A stretch of 64,000 bases of DNA from Balneolaceae bacterium (GTDB lineage: Bacteria; Bacteroidota; Rhodothermia; Balneolales; Balneolaceae), in the NCBI GenBank assembly GCA_017640605.1, contig JAEPQH010000003.1, positions 1 through 64,000 of the forward strand. The letters run 5' to 3'. The notes under the pieces are model-generated. The model did no database searches, was not told the origin of the DNA, and saw only the letters and a program-made list of their open reading frames with translations. Made by a program: the position numbers and the translations under genes. Within the stretch, counting starts at the first letter, position 1; the number at the start of each line of letters is the position of its first letter. Below, in pieces: positions 51,122-60,047 of this stretch.

Positions 51122-53406
51122 AAAAACTGTTGTTTCTGCTTTTCTTTTTGATGATTGGAAGTGCTCAAGCTCAGTACACGTTAAGTGGACACGTATATGA
51201 TAGGTCGGATGGAGAATCGCTTCCGGGAGCAACGCTTTATTTACCGGAAATTCAGTCAGGTACTGCAACCAATGCTTATGGATTTTATTCCATCTCTCCA
51301 TCAACAAGCACATTCAGAGTTCAGGTTTCTTATCTGGGGTATCAAACCATCGACACCACCCTTAGTTTGTCAGAAAATCTTACGCTCAATTTTTTTCTTG
51401 ATGAGAATGTGGGGCAATTAGGAGAGATCGAAGTAAGTGCAACTCCCATCGAACTGCAAGAGCAAGTGAATTCGACGCGAATGGGAACCATCAAGCTTCA
51501 GCCTCGTGAAATCAGCTCAATTCCAACACTTGGCGGCGAATCGGATTTGATCAAAGTAGCTCAGCTTTTACCCGGCGTTACCAGTGGCAACGAAGGCACC
51601 ACCGGAATGTTCGTACGCGGCGGAACCGACGATCAAAACCTGGTAATTCTGGACGATGCTGTGGTTTATAACATCGGGCATCTTTTTGGGTTTTTCTCTG
51701 TATTTAATTCCGATGCCATCAAAAATGTAGAATTGGTAAAAGGAGCTTTTCCGGCAAATCAAGGCGGACGATTATCTTCGGTGATGGACGTAAGAATGAA
51801 CGAGGGAAGTTTACAACGCTATAATGCACGGGGCGGTATTGGCTTACTTACTTCACGGCTCACTATCGATGGTCCGGTTATACCCGAGAAAATGAGTTTT
51901 ATGGTAGCTGCACGACGCACTTACATTGACAAAGTCTTTCAGGCAGTAGGTGTGCCACTGCCCTATTATTTTTACGATTACAACGCTAAACTTAATTACA
52001 AGATCAGCGAAAATGATCGTATTTATGTAAGTACTTATTTGGGGGATGATGTACTCGCTTTTGATGAAACCGAGCAAACAAATGAAGGCAGTGAAGATCT
52101 GGGTTTTGGATTTAATCTTGGGAATTTCACTTCAACTATTCGATGGAATCACATCTACAAAAACAAGAAAACATTCAGCAATGTAACCCTCCATCAAACG
52201 CGATTTAAATACGATATCGAAGGCGATTTTATTAATAATAGCATACTGATTCGTTCGCAAATTCAAGATGTGGGCTTATCCGCAGACTGGGAATATTTCG
52301 AAAGTCCGAACAATAAATTTGTATTCGGTGCTCAAACCGTTGGGCATTTCTTCCGGCCAAATGTTATATCTACTTCAGGCGAGATCAGCGACTTTATTGA
52401 AAATCGAAAAGGTGGGCTTATTCAAAATCTGGAAGGAGCTATTTATGCAGGCAATGAAAGAGAGTTAACTGAAAACCTGAGTGTAAATGTCGGATTACGT
52501 TTATCATTTACTGCCGCTGAAAATGCATTCTATTCAGGACCTGAACCTAGATTGGCTGCCCGATATAAGTTCAATGATCGTCATTCTGTGAAAGCAAGTT
52601 ACAGCTTGATGCGCCAATATATGCATCGTGTTTCATCGTCAAGTATCGCCTTGCCTACCGATTTGTGGTATCCGGTAACAGCATCCATCAAACCGCAATA
52701 TTCGCATCAAATTAGTACCGGATATACAAGAATTTTTCCTGCTGAACAGATCAGCGTGACAATTGAAGGATATCTAAAATCACTCGAAAACCTGATAGAA
52801 TATCGCGAAGGTGCATCGTTAATCTTGAACGATAATTTTGAAAATGAGCTACTTGCAGGTTCAGGTCGTTCTATTGGATTAGAATTTCTGATCCGAAAAA
52901 ACAGCGGCAAGTTTACAGGTTGGGCTAGTTATTCGATTTCTAAAACAAATCGAACTTTTGATGAATTAAATCGAGGGCAAACGTATCCTGCAAAATATGA
53001 CCGCCGTCATGTGGCAAGCTTTGTTTCTCTGTTCGAATTCAATGATCGTGTGTCATTTTCAGCGGTATGGACGTATCAATCGGGAGCTAGATTTACCCCT
53101 CAAACCGGACAGTTTTTAATGCCAAACTCATCCCTCACTTCCGTCGAGTTGATACCAATTTATGATGATCGAAATGGAACCGCATTAGGCTCCTCACATC
53201 GATTAGACATCAATTTTATTTTGAAACCAAGAGGAAGTCGACGATTTGGGGGCGAATGGCATATTGGAGCTTATAATTTTTACAACAGAGCCGCGCCTTT
53301 TCGTGTTGATGTTCAATACAATGGCTCGGCGTATGAATATGCACAACAAGGGCTGTTCGGGTTTATCCCGAGTATCGCCTATAACTTTAATTTTTCATCG
53401 AAGTGA
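51118..53406 (+). CDS. TonB-dependent receptor with carboxypeptidase-regulatory domain
   Basis: 762 residues. Signal peptide (MIGSAQAQ), CarboxypepD_reg-like domain (about 20-105), plug (about 130-235 with VRGGTDDQNLVILDDAVVYNIGHLFGFFSVFNSDAIKNVELVKG) and a barrel ending NFNFSSK. The plug begins after VGQLGEIEVSATPIELQEQV, which resembles receptors paired with DUF4249 proteins. It is coupled to the barrel gene before it and to the DUF4249 gene after it (GTGATG at 53403), so all three form one operon. Ligand unknown. Confidence 0.92.
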   Translation: MKKLLFLLFFLMIGSAQAQYTLSGHVYDRSDGESLPGATLYLPEIQSGTATNAYGFYSISPSTSTFRVQVSYLGYQTIDTTLSLSENLTLNFFLDENVGQLGEIEVSATPIELQEQVNSTRMGTIKLQPREISSIPTLGGESDLIKVAQLLPGVTSGNEGTTGMFVRGGTDDQNLVILDDAVVYNIGHLFGFFSVFNSDAIKNVELVKGAFPANQGGRLSSVMDVRMNEGSLQRYNARGGIGLLTSRLTIDGPVIPEKMSFMVAARRTYIDKVFQAVGVPLPYYFYDYNAKLNYKISENDRIYVSTYLGDDVLAFDETEQTNEGSEDLGFGFNLGNFTSTIRWNHIYKNKKTFSNVTLHQTRFKYDIEGDFINNSILIRSQIQDVGLSADWEYFESPNNKFVFGAQTVGHFFRPNVISTSGEISDFIENRKGGLIQNLEGAIYAGNERELTENLSVNVGLRLSFTAAENAFYSGPEPRLAARYKFNDRHSVKASYSLMRQYMHRVSSSSIALPTDLWYPVTASIKPQYSHQISTGYTRIFPAEQISVTIEGYLKSLENLIEYREGASLILNDNFENELLAGSGRSIGLEFLIRKNSGKFTGWASYSISKTNRTFDELNRGQTYPAKYDRRHVASFVSLFEFNDRVSFSAVWTYQSGARFTPQTGQFLMPNSSLTSVELIPIYDDRNGTALGSSHRLDINFILKPRGSRRFGGEWHIGAYNFYNRAAPFRVDVQYNGSAYEYAQQGLFGFIPSIAYNFNFSSK

Positions 53407-54377
53407 TGTTGATGAGATACATAACTTCATTTGCAAAGGAGGTTCGCCATCTGAATCGATCTCTGTTTCTAGAGATTACTTCTCCCGACAAGTCGGGTTC
53501 ACCAAGGTGGTTACTACTTTTCACCATTTTGCTACTTCAAGCATGTGTGCCTGAAAACCTTCCAATTTCTGTGCAGCCGGATGAATCAAAAATTGCAGTG
53601 GCGTCCTTAGTTGGCCCGGAAGAAATTGTGGTTGTATCACTTTCTAAAAGTTTTTCTGCGTTATCCGCCGAAGATATTCTTGATATATCTGATAACTTTA
53701 TTGAGCGATTATTAATCGATCGAGCATTGGTAACGTTAAACTATCAGGGCGTAACGGATACGCTGGAAAGTATTGGTGATATCAAAGGACTTTATGGGAC
53801 TCAGCTCGAAATATTTGAAGATTACCAAGTGATGGAGCTTTCCGTTTTTGACTCCACAACGTCTTTTTCAGTTAGTTCTCAAAGTGTGCTTCAACCTGCT
53901 GTTGCTATAGATTCGATTTCCATCACCCGAAGAGATACCACAGAAAGTTTTCTTACTGATGTAAAGCTTTCCTTCGACGATCCGCCCGGCGTCGATAATT
54001 ATTACGTGCTGCACATGTATCAATTTACACCGCCCGAGTTTACGGAAGAGGACTCTACAAACGGTGGCGGATTATTCTTTCAGGGTAATAACTATTTAAT
54101 CTTTGAGCGAATTTTTACCGATCGGGGAGCAGATGAAAATGGCAGAATAAAGCGCGAGGACGCTATATTTTTTGATTCCCCGGTTGATTCTGCGCTAGTA
54201 GTTCTTACCAATATCGATGAGGGATATTATAATTTTCTGGAAGCTCGAGGCCGGTCAGGTGGGATAATTTCTTCGCTGGCCAATGAGCCGGTAAACCATC
54301 CAACGAATATCAATAATGGGGTTGGCTACTTTTCGGCGCATCAGCCGCGGGCGAGATTGGTAATAGTTGAGGAATAG
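53406..54377 (+). CDS. DUF4249 lipoprotein
   Basis: 323 residues from the ATG at 53406. Lipobox LLQAC follows a long and unusual N-terminal tail (MLMRYITSFAKEVRHLNRSLF) whose coding DNA contains a short palindrome (53484-53497). The rest matches DUF4249: PDESKIAVASLVGPEEIVVVSLSKS and FDDPPGVDNYYVLHMYQF near the middle. The family is a lipid-anchored partner of TonB receptors of the kind upstream. Start uncertainty is due to the tail. Confidence 0.85.
   Translation: MLMRYITSFAKEVRHLNRSLFLEITSPDKSGSPRWLLLFTILLLQACVPENLPISVQPDESKIAVASLVGPEEIVVVSLSKSFSALSAEDILDISDNFIERLLIDRALVTLNYQGVTDTLESIGDIKGLYGTQLEIFEDYQVMELSVFDSTTSFSVSSQSVLQPAVAIDSISITRRDTTESFLTDVKLSFDDPPGVDNYYVLHMYQFTPPEFTEEDSTNGGGLFFQGNNYLIFERIFTDRGADENGRIKREDAIFFDSPVDSALVVLTNIDEGYYNFLEARGRSGGIISSLANEPVNHPTNINNGVGYFSAHQPRARLVIVEE
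53484..53497. repeat. Palindrome inside the DUF4249 signal region
   Basis: cccgac-aa-gtcggg, a 6-bp stem, lies in the DNA for the unusual N-terminal tail of the DUF4249 protein. It looks like a small repeat that inserted in frame. Confidence 0.45.
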
Positions 54378-54385
54378 GAATCTGG

Positions 54386-54406
54386 TTGCTGGTTGCTGGT
54401 TGCTGG
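54386..54406 (+). repeat. Heptamer tandem repeat
   Basis: ttgctgg occurs three times in a row directly after the DUF4249 stop, with a partial unit (ctgg) in front. It is followed by a run of seven A and by low-complexity filler made of ttcaa/gttca words up to 54550. Confidence 0.75.
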
Positions 54407-54570
54407 TAAAAAAAGTTCCTGGATATCAAATGCTTTGATCCCTCAAAATCAATGTTAGAATGTTCAATGTTCGAATGCTCGAAGTTCAAAGTTCAATTGT
54501 TCTATTGTTCAGAATTCTTAATTCAAATACTCCTATCTTTGAAGCCAATTCTGAATCTTAACTAATTAGT

Positions 54571-54894
54571 ATGCAAACTGTTTTTATGTTTATGGGCAAC
54601 CCAAACGATCCAAACAGCGGGATCATTAATCTGGTATTTTTGGGTGCCATTTTTCTTGTTTTCTACTTTTTCATTATCCGTCCACAAAGTCAGCGCCAGA
54701 AAGAAATTCAACGCAAAGTTGAAGGCATGAAAAAGGGTGATAAAGTAGTTACTTCATCCGGATTAATTGGTGTGTTGAACGCCATCGAAGACGACTCTGT
54801 TCTGATTGAAGTAGGCGGTGGTACTAAACTTCGATATTTGAAAACAGCGATCACCGATGTGAATCCTAATAAACAAGAAAAGAAAGACAAGTAA
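54571..54894 (+). CDS. yajC: Preprotein translocase subunit YajC
   Basis: 107 residues; auxiliary subunit of the SecDF-YajC complex in the inner membrane. One helix (IINLVFLGAIFLVFYFFIIRPQSQRQKE) followed by a small domain with GDKVVTSSGLIGVLNAIEDDSVLIEV. Family pattern is clear. Start may be the ATG given or the downstream ATG (MFMGNPN). No secD or secF in the window. The ribBA gene starts 2 bp after the stop. Confidence 0.93.
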   Translation: MQTVFMFMGNPNDPNSGIINLVFLGAIFLVFYFFIIRPQSQRQKEIQRKVEGMKKGDKVVTSSGLIGVLNAIEDDSVLIEVGGGTKLRYLKTAITDVNPNKQEKKDK

Positions 54895-54895
54895 G

Positions 54896-56086
54896 TTGGA
54901 GAACATCCGGTTTAACACCATTCCCGAGGCTATTGAGGACATCAAAGCCGGTAAAATGATCATCGTAGTTGACGATGAAGATCGGGAAAACGAAGGCGAT
55001 TTTTTAATGGCTGCCGAAAATGTAACCACCGAAGCCATCAATTTTATGGTGAAAGAAGGACGTGGTTTAGTCTGTGCTCCGGTTACAAAAGCAGTAGCAA
55101 AGCGATTTAAGCTCAATAATATGGTGATGGAAGGCGCCGATCCGGATGAGGCGAACTTCACCATTTCCATCGACCATAAACGCCTTACCACAACGGGTAT
55201 TTCTGCTGCTGATCGTGCAAATACCATTCGAGAACTCACCAATCCAGAAGCCAAACCCAACGATTTTCGTCGACCGGGACACGTATTCCCACTTATTGGT
55301 GTTGAAGGCGGAGTTCTACGTCGTGCAGGACATACAGAAGCCGCACTCGATTTAGCCCGGCTTGCAGGCCTACAACCTGTTGGAATTATCTGCGAAATAA
55401 TGCGCGAAGATGGCGAAATGGCTCGTGTACCGGAACTCGCTGAAATGGCGAAGAAATTCGACATGAAGTTCATCACCATTAAAGACCTCATCGCTTACCG
55501 AAACGAAACGGAAAGCTTGGTGAAGGAAGTGATGGACATAAACATGCCAACTATGTATGGCGATTTTCAACTTCACGCTTTCGAGGAAACTACAACCGGC
55601 GATGTGCATTTAGCATTAACCAAAGGAAAATGGACAAAAGAAGATGCTGTGCTTACCCGTGTTCACTCTTCCGATTTAATAGGCGATATTTTTGGTGCCC
55701 GCAACGCCGATACCAGCGAACTTTTGCATCAGGCGATGTTGCAGGTAGAGCGAGAAGGAACCGGTGTTGTACTATATATGAATCGAAATCAGCGTGGTTC
55801 GGTGTTGGTGAATCAACTTCGAACGTTAAAATATATGCAGGATGGCGATTCACAAGAATCCGAAGAAGAGAATAACAATCCCAAAAAAGGGGATTCCAGA
55901 GATTATGGCGTAGGAGCTCAAATTCTGAGGGCATTAGGGATTCGAAAACTCAAATTGCTCACCAACAATCCGGTAAAACGAATTGGCATTAAAAGCTTTG
56001 GCCTAGAGATTGTGGATCAGGTATGTTTTGAAGATGATCTTAATATCTTCTCACCAAAAAAAGACGCGCCCTTAGAAAACAACTAA
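54896..56086 (+). CDS. ribBA: 3,4-Dihydroxy-2-butanone-4-phosphate synthase fused to a degenerate GTP cyclohydrolase II domain
   Basis: 396 residues from a TTG start. Residues 1 to about 205 are RibB: DDEDRENEGDF, RRAGHTEAALDLARLAG and MREDGEMARVPE are intact, so the first riboflavin-branch reaction (ribulose-5-phosphate to dihydroxybutanone phosphate) should work. The second half has a RibA-like body (RDYGVGAQILRALG, LLTNNPVK) but the HSECLTGDVFGSLRCDCG zinc block reads HSSDLIGDIFGARNADT and the RxEGRG motif is NRNQRG. All three zinc Cys are lost, so a separate RibA is expected elsewhere. Similar loss is recalled in other Bacteroidota. Confidence 0.9.
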   Translation: MENIRFNTIPEAIEDIKAGKMIIVVDDEDRENEGDFLMAAENVTTEAINFMVKEGRGLVCAPVTKAVAKRFKLNNMVMEGADPDEANFTISIDHKRLTTTGISAADRANTIRELTNPEAKPNDFRRPGHVFPLIGVEGGVLRRAGHTEAALDLARLAGLQPVGIICEIMREDGEMARVPELAEMAKKFDMKFITIKDLIAYRNETESLVKEVMDINMPTMYGDFQLHAFEETTTGDVHLALTKGKWTKEDAVLTRVHSSDLIGDIFGARNADTSELLHQAMLQVEREGTGVVLYMNRNQRGSVLVNQLRTLKYMQDGDSQESEEENNNPKKGDSRDYGVGAQILRALGIRKLKLLTNNPVKRIGIKSFGLEIVDQVCFEDDLNIFSPKKDAPLENN

Positions 56087-56400
56087 GCTACAGAGTCTTT
56101 CGATATTTAAAATTTTGGTTTTTAAACGTGCGAGTTTTATGAGAACTCTGTGGGTTTTATACAGAAAGCGAACTTCCAAATTGCAGATGATATGCTACAT
56201 CTTATTATCTACTTCTATTTTTAAGATTTATACATCATTCAAGATGGCGAGACTTATACCAAATCGTTAGGCATTAGTCATTAAATAATATTTTCTTGTA
56301 ACGTTTCTCTCTTTTATTACTCATGAAGTTTAATTAGACTTAAACTCTTGTCAAGTGGGGTATTATTGATAAGAGTAATTAATTTAAATATCGGGGTACA
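56087..56400. other. A+T-rich intergenic region
   Basis: 314 bases between ribBA and the paralogue pair. It has a weak acagagt / actctgt pairing (56091-56151) and a gagtt-ttatg-agaactc hairpin, possibly the ribBA terminator. No gene, tRNA or clear promoter was identified. Confidence 0.4.
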
Positions 56401-57045
56401 ATGAGAAGCTCACTATTAATTACCATAGTCATGTTGGTATGTTATACCAACGGTTATACACAATCCAAAACTGAAAAATGGAACTGGTTCGGGGGAATCA
56501 ATGCTTCATATAATGTAGCCTTTCTTGAAAATCCTTCGAATGATGCATTTAACAAATATTATATCGATGGTTATTTAACCTATGGTGCAGAAGTTGGATT
56601 ACACCACAAAAGACGTCGTATATCCGCAGTTTTTAATATTGGAAATTCAATTATCGAACCATCACTACGCGATTTAGGTGGATTTGATGGAGAAATAGAA
56701 GTTCCGGATTATTTCATGCTTGGTACTACTTTAACACAGCAATTAACTCGCTACAAAGAACCTCCAAATTTAGTATTCAACGCGGGTTTACGTACTTCAT
56801 TAGTTTATAGTAATTATTCAGGGATACAAGCTACCGACCATCCAACTGATCCTTTTGAGTCAACTTTTAAGGATTATACCATGCATACTTTTGGCTTTGA
56901 GTCCGGCTTTTATGTGGAAATACAAACTAAGCCCGTTAATAAACCGGGAATTTCGATAACCCTAGAGCCATTAACTATTGGCGCAAGTAACAAAGGGTTT
57001 AGATTTGGAGCAACTAAAGTCGGCTTTTATATCAACTTTAATTAG
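56401..57045 (+). CDS. Secreted barrel-like hypothetical protein, first of a tandem pair
   Basis: 214 residues with a signal peptide (CYTNGYTQ cut). Mature part starts WNWFGGINASYNVAFLEN and continues as beta-strands (GAEVGLHHKRRRISAVFNIGN, GLRTSLVYSNYSG) ending FGATKVGFYINFN, a barrel-like end. It is 9 bp from a paralogue with the same plan, so the pair arose by duplication. Function unknown. Confidence 0.65.
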   Translation: MRSSLLITIVMLVCYTNGYTQSKTEKWNWFGGINASYNVAFLENPSNDAFNKYYIDGYLTYGAEVGLHHKRRRISAVFNIGNSIIEPSLRDLGGFDGEIEVPDYFMLGTTLTQQLTRYKEPPNLVFNAGLRTSLVYSNYSGIQATDHPTDPFESTFKDYTMHTFGFESGFYVEIQTKPVNKPGISITLEPLTIGASNKGFRFGATKVGFYINFN

Positions 57046-57054
57046 GGTAGGTCG

Positions 57055-57702
57055 ATGATTTCGAAATTTATCACTGCTTTTATCATAGTTATAGTATTGT
57101 GCCAGTCGCACAGTTTTTCACAAGAAAAAAACTGGGATTATTATGGGGGAGTTATCACCGGACTCGACATTAGTTTTATTAATGATCAAAGACTAGACCA
57201 AGATGAAATTGGTCCTTTTTACTATTTCATAGGTAACTTTATAAATATTGGATTAGAAGCTGGTGTTTATAACACCAAAAGTTCCGTGGCTTTTCAATTA
57301 GCCTATGGAGTAAATCCCAATCCTGAAGTTGAACGCGACTATTTTAATTACAATGGTGATTTGGACTTATTAGACGTCTTGAACATTGGAGTCGTATTTC
57401 GCAGATATCTTCGCGAACCTAAGGTTGGTGAGAATATTAGTTTTCAGAGCGGGTTCAGATTTGGAGCGATTTACCAACATTATTGGGGATATCGGATTTT
57501 TGATAATGATCAAAACTTATTTTTGAAAGAAAAACATACGATGTGGCTAGTTGGTGGAGAAATTGGATATTTTCTCGAGTTTGGCAAAAAATTAAAAAAT
57601 GACAAAACAGTAATGCTAAATGTTGAGCCAATCTTCTACCGAAAAACTAATGATGGATTTGCCGTAGGTCTAGCAAAAACATCTATTCAAATTAGACTAT
57701 AA
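57055..57702 (+). CDS. Secreted barrel-like hypothetical protein, second of the pair
   Basis: 215 residues, signal peptide (CQSHSFSQ). It begins NWDYYGGVITGLDISFINDQ and ends FAVGLAKTSIQIRL, in the same layout as its neighbour (WxxxGGxxxx, GLEAGVYNTKSSVAFQLAYG, then a late Glu-rich strand). Divergence between the two is high, so the duplication is old. Function unknown. Confidence 0.65.
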   Translation: MISKFITAFIIVIVLCQSHSFSQEKNWDYYGGVITGLDISFINDQRLDQDEIGPFYYFIGNFINIGLEAGVYNTKSSVAFQLAYGVNPNPEVERDYFNYNGDLDLLDVLNIGVVFRRYLREPKVGENISFQSGFRFGAIYQHYWGYRIFDNDQNLFLKEKHTMWLVGGEIGYFLEFGKKLKNDKTVMLNVEPIFYRKTNDGFAVGLAKTSIQIRL

Positions 57703-57714
57703 ATCATGATAGCA

Positions 57715-57748
57715 TAAAAAAAACCCGGCACTTAATAAGTCCGGGTTC
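57715..57748 (-). terminator. Intrinsic terminator after the cold-shock gene
   Basis: Minus-strand stem aacccgg / ccgggtt with a 12-base loop, followed by a run of nine T. It lies 31 bp past the cold-shock gene stop; the plus strand lacks a T-run, so it serves the minus-strand gene. Confidence 0.8.
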
Positions 57749-57778
57749 TAATTTCAGAATTGATCAAATTAGATCATA

Positions 57779-57988
57779 TCATTCAAGTACGTATACTTCT
57801 ACTGCATTCAAGCCTTTTGGTGTTTCCTGAATGCTGTATTCAACATCGTCACCGTCTTTAAGGCTTTCGTTGCTTGCTAAATTTTCTACATTATTCCGGT
57901 GTACAAAAATATCTTTGCCACCAGTTTCAGGGGTAATAAATCCGAAACCTTTTTCTTCATTAAACCACTTAACTTTTCCGTTTTCCAT
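57779..57988 (-). CDS. Cold-shock protein, CspA family
   Basis: 69-residue OB-fold RNA chaperone. Typical start MENGKVKWFNEEKGFGFITPE, RNP1 KGFGFI and RNP2 DIFVH; the acidic C-terminal strand fits the family. It probably has a long 5' leader (57989 to about 58140) since no other gene lies between it and 58217. Own terminator downstream. Confidence 0.95.
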   Translation of the reverse strand: MENGKVKWFNEEKGFGFITPETGGKDIFVHRNNVENLASNESLKDGDDVEYSIQETPKGLNAVEVYVLE

Positions 57989-58216
57989 TATTTATAAATC
58001 TTTACTATCACAGGTACAGTTGTATCAAGCATTTAAGTGCGTGACTTGCGTTCTAATCGGCTGTGTTATTGTTATTAAGTACAAACTAGAGAAGGGAAAC
58101 AAAATACTGTACTATTTACCGAGTCCTGACCTTTAACTTGTATGCGTCAAATATCGCGTTATTTCTAACCTGAACCTAATTATGTTTTCAAGATAATATT
58201 TAACGCTTCGAATAAA

Positions 58217-59332
58217 CTAGCACCCAAATTCAATTAGTACTTCATCCCAAGCTGATTCTTTGTTAAAGTCCTCAACAATACCATTATCATTGCTTTTTGT
58301 AAAGGCTCCCAATCCATGTTGAATCATATATGTAGGATGATAGCTAGGAGGATCTATTTCTCTAAGTTTCTTACACAAACTAATTGCTTTCTGCTTACCA
58401 GATACAGTCTCATTAGGCCAAAATCGGTCTAGACTTTTATTTTGATCAACGCTTAGAGTTTGAAATGTACTTTCCTCGAGCATTAAAATTGCTTGATGTG
58501 CTGTTCCATCTTTAACTCGTTTTATATCAAAAAAAGCATACGCTCGAGACAAAAAATATAAATCTACTGCCTTCTCAAATTCCTCAGTTTCAATACAATA
58601 CCTAGATGAAGGTAAAATATCCGCTGGTGACCTATCGCTTCCAACCGTTGAAATCCCTACACACCCTCTTAAAGGTTTAAATGATTCTAGATTACCATCA
58701 GCTGAATAATTTATCACATTTAAGTTATTATTGGCCTCGGTATTAGAAGCATTATCAGATGTTTTTACACAACTGATACTTTCACAACCTTCAAATATTT
58801 CGTCGATCTTTTTTAATGCAAGATCTATACTAGCTCTTACACTTGCATTATATGATTCTTCAAACGACTCAAACTCACCTTCGTTTCTTCCCTCATTTAT
58901 AAACATCATTGAAAAAGTTTTTACTCCTTCTTCATAAATTTCTACTACAACAAATGCTGTGGCAGTAGTATTTATTTCATCTGAATTATCAAGATTAGAA
59001 TAATTATAGGCCTCACTAATAGACATTGATGTCAATGCAACTAAAACTGTTGTAGTAGAGTTTTTATCTAAATTTGCAAATGTTTCGGTACTAAAATGAT
59101 TTAGCTTCTCCTCAAATAGTGAATTCACATTAATTATATAACTATCAAATTCACTATTTGAGTCTAGGTCAATACTATACTGATCCACATATAAAGTATC
59201 ACTCGGAATACCTGAAGAAAATTTCAGATTTATTGGCTCTTCGATTTTTTTGGGTTGATCCCATTCACTCAAATGTGATATTGAGAAAACGTGAATCAAA
59301 ATCATGCTCAAAAGTGCTGAAAAATAAGGCAT
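58217..59332 (-). CDS. Unrecognised A+T-rich secreted protein
   Basis: 371 residues with a short signal-like hydrophobic start (YFSALLSMILIHVFSISHLS). Ser/Asn/Asp-rich body with a beta-rich middle (TTATAFVVVEIYEEGVKTFSMMFI) and a helical C-terminal part (AVDLYFLSRAYAFFDIKRVKDGTAHQAILML, then CKKLREIDPPSYHPTYMIQHGLGAF). Codon use is more A+T-rich than in the neighbouring lspA/dksA/ileS genes. No family was recognised; it may be horizontally acquired. Confidence 0.5.
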   Translation of the reverse strand: MPYFSALLSMILIHVFSISHLSEWDQPKKIEEPINLKFSSGIPSDTLYVDQYSIDLDSNSEFDSYIINVNSLFEEKLNHFSTETFANLDKNSTTTVLVALTSMSISEAYNYSNLDNSDEINTTATAFVVVEIYEEGVKTFSMMFINEGRNEGEFESFEESYNASVRASIDLALKKIDEIFEGCESISCVKTSDNASNTEANNNLNVINYSADGNLESFKPLRGCVGISTVGSDRSPADILPSSRYCIETEEFEKAVDLYFLSRAYAFFDIKRVKDGTAHQAILMLEESTFQTLSVDQNKSLDRFWPNETVSGKQKAISLCKKLREIDPPSYHPTYMIQHGLGAFTKSNDNGIVEDFNKESAWDEVLIEFGC

Positions 59333-59449
59333 ACATTATTGTGTTTATTGTCAGATACCGATATAAAAGGTTGCTCAAGCTATAGAAATAATTCATTACT
59401 ATGAAGAGAAATTTTTTACCCAAATAGTAAAGCATTTCTATAGCTGATA

Positions 59450-60037
59450 TTACTCTTCTTTTTTCGGGATCAACGAATTAACAGGTGTGCCGGGGGATTC
59501 TTCTTCCGTCTCTGACTCTTCTTCATCATCCGGAAAGAATTTCTTGTTGAAAATCAGCAATGAAATGATGGAAACCGAGATAGCAATATCAGCAACATTA
59601 AAAATGTAAGGGAACACCGTTCGATCGAACAGTTCGAGTTTGAAGAAAATAAAATCTACAACATGGCCATCTAGTAAGCCACCATAACCGCCCACATACG
59701 CCATCGTTAATCGATCGATAATATTACCAAGCGCACCACCTATCACCAGTCCCATCAAAAGCAGATAACTAATAGGCGATTGTTTGATCGTATACAACAG
59801 GTACGCCACAATGCCTATGGTTGCCGTAATCGAAATTAAACTCACGATATAAGTATCGAAAATATCGATACCCAACGCCATTCCATCGTTTTTTGTGTAA
59901 TAAAACATTAACCATTCTTCGATGATGTCATAACGATGTAACTCGGGCGTAGTACGTACCACCCATTTCGACCACTGATCGATGGCAATAACAATTACAG
60001 CCGGCGTGAAGAGGGCTAGTAGTTTGTTTCGGGTCAA
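59450..60037 (-). CDS. lspA: Lipoprotein signal peptidase II
   Basis: 195-residue inner-membrane aspartyl protease that removes prolipoprotein signal peptides; it would process the many lipoproteins seen here. Catalytic motifs NIIDRL and FNVADIAI are present. Four membrane segments; a periplasmic insertion (YVGGYGGLLDGHVVDFIFFKLELFDRTVF) and an acidic tail (DDEEESETEEESPG) are common in Bacteroidota. Clustered with the dksA-like gene and ileS as in relatives. Confidence 0.95.
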   Translation of the reverse strand: MTRNKLLALFTPAVIVIAIDQWSKWVVRTTPELHRYDIIEEWLMFYYTKNDGMALGIDIFDTYIVSLISITATIGIVAYLLYTIKQSPISYLLLMGLVIGGALGNIIDRLTMAYVGGYGGLLDGHVVDFIFFKLELFDRTVFPYIFNVADIAISVSIISLLIFNKKFFPDDEEESETEEESPGTPVNSLIPKKEE

Positions 60038-60047
60038 TGACTCGGGA

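Noticed and set aside
54763-55491. Minus-strand frame of 242 codons opposite ribBA
   Set aside because: Ser/Arg-rich shadow of the intact RibB coding strand.
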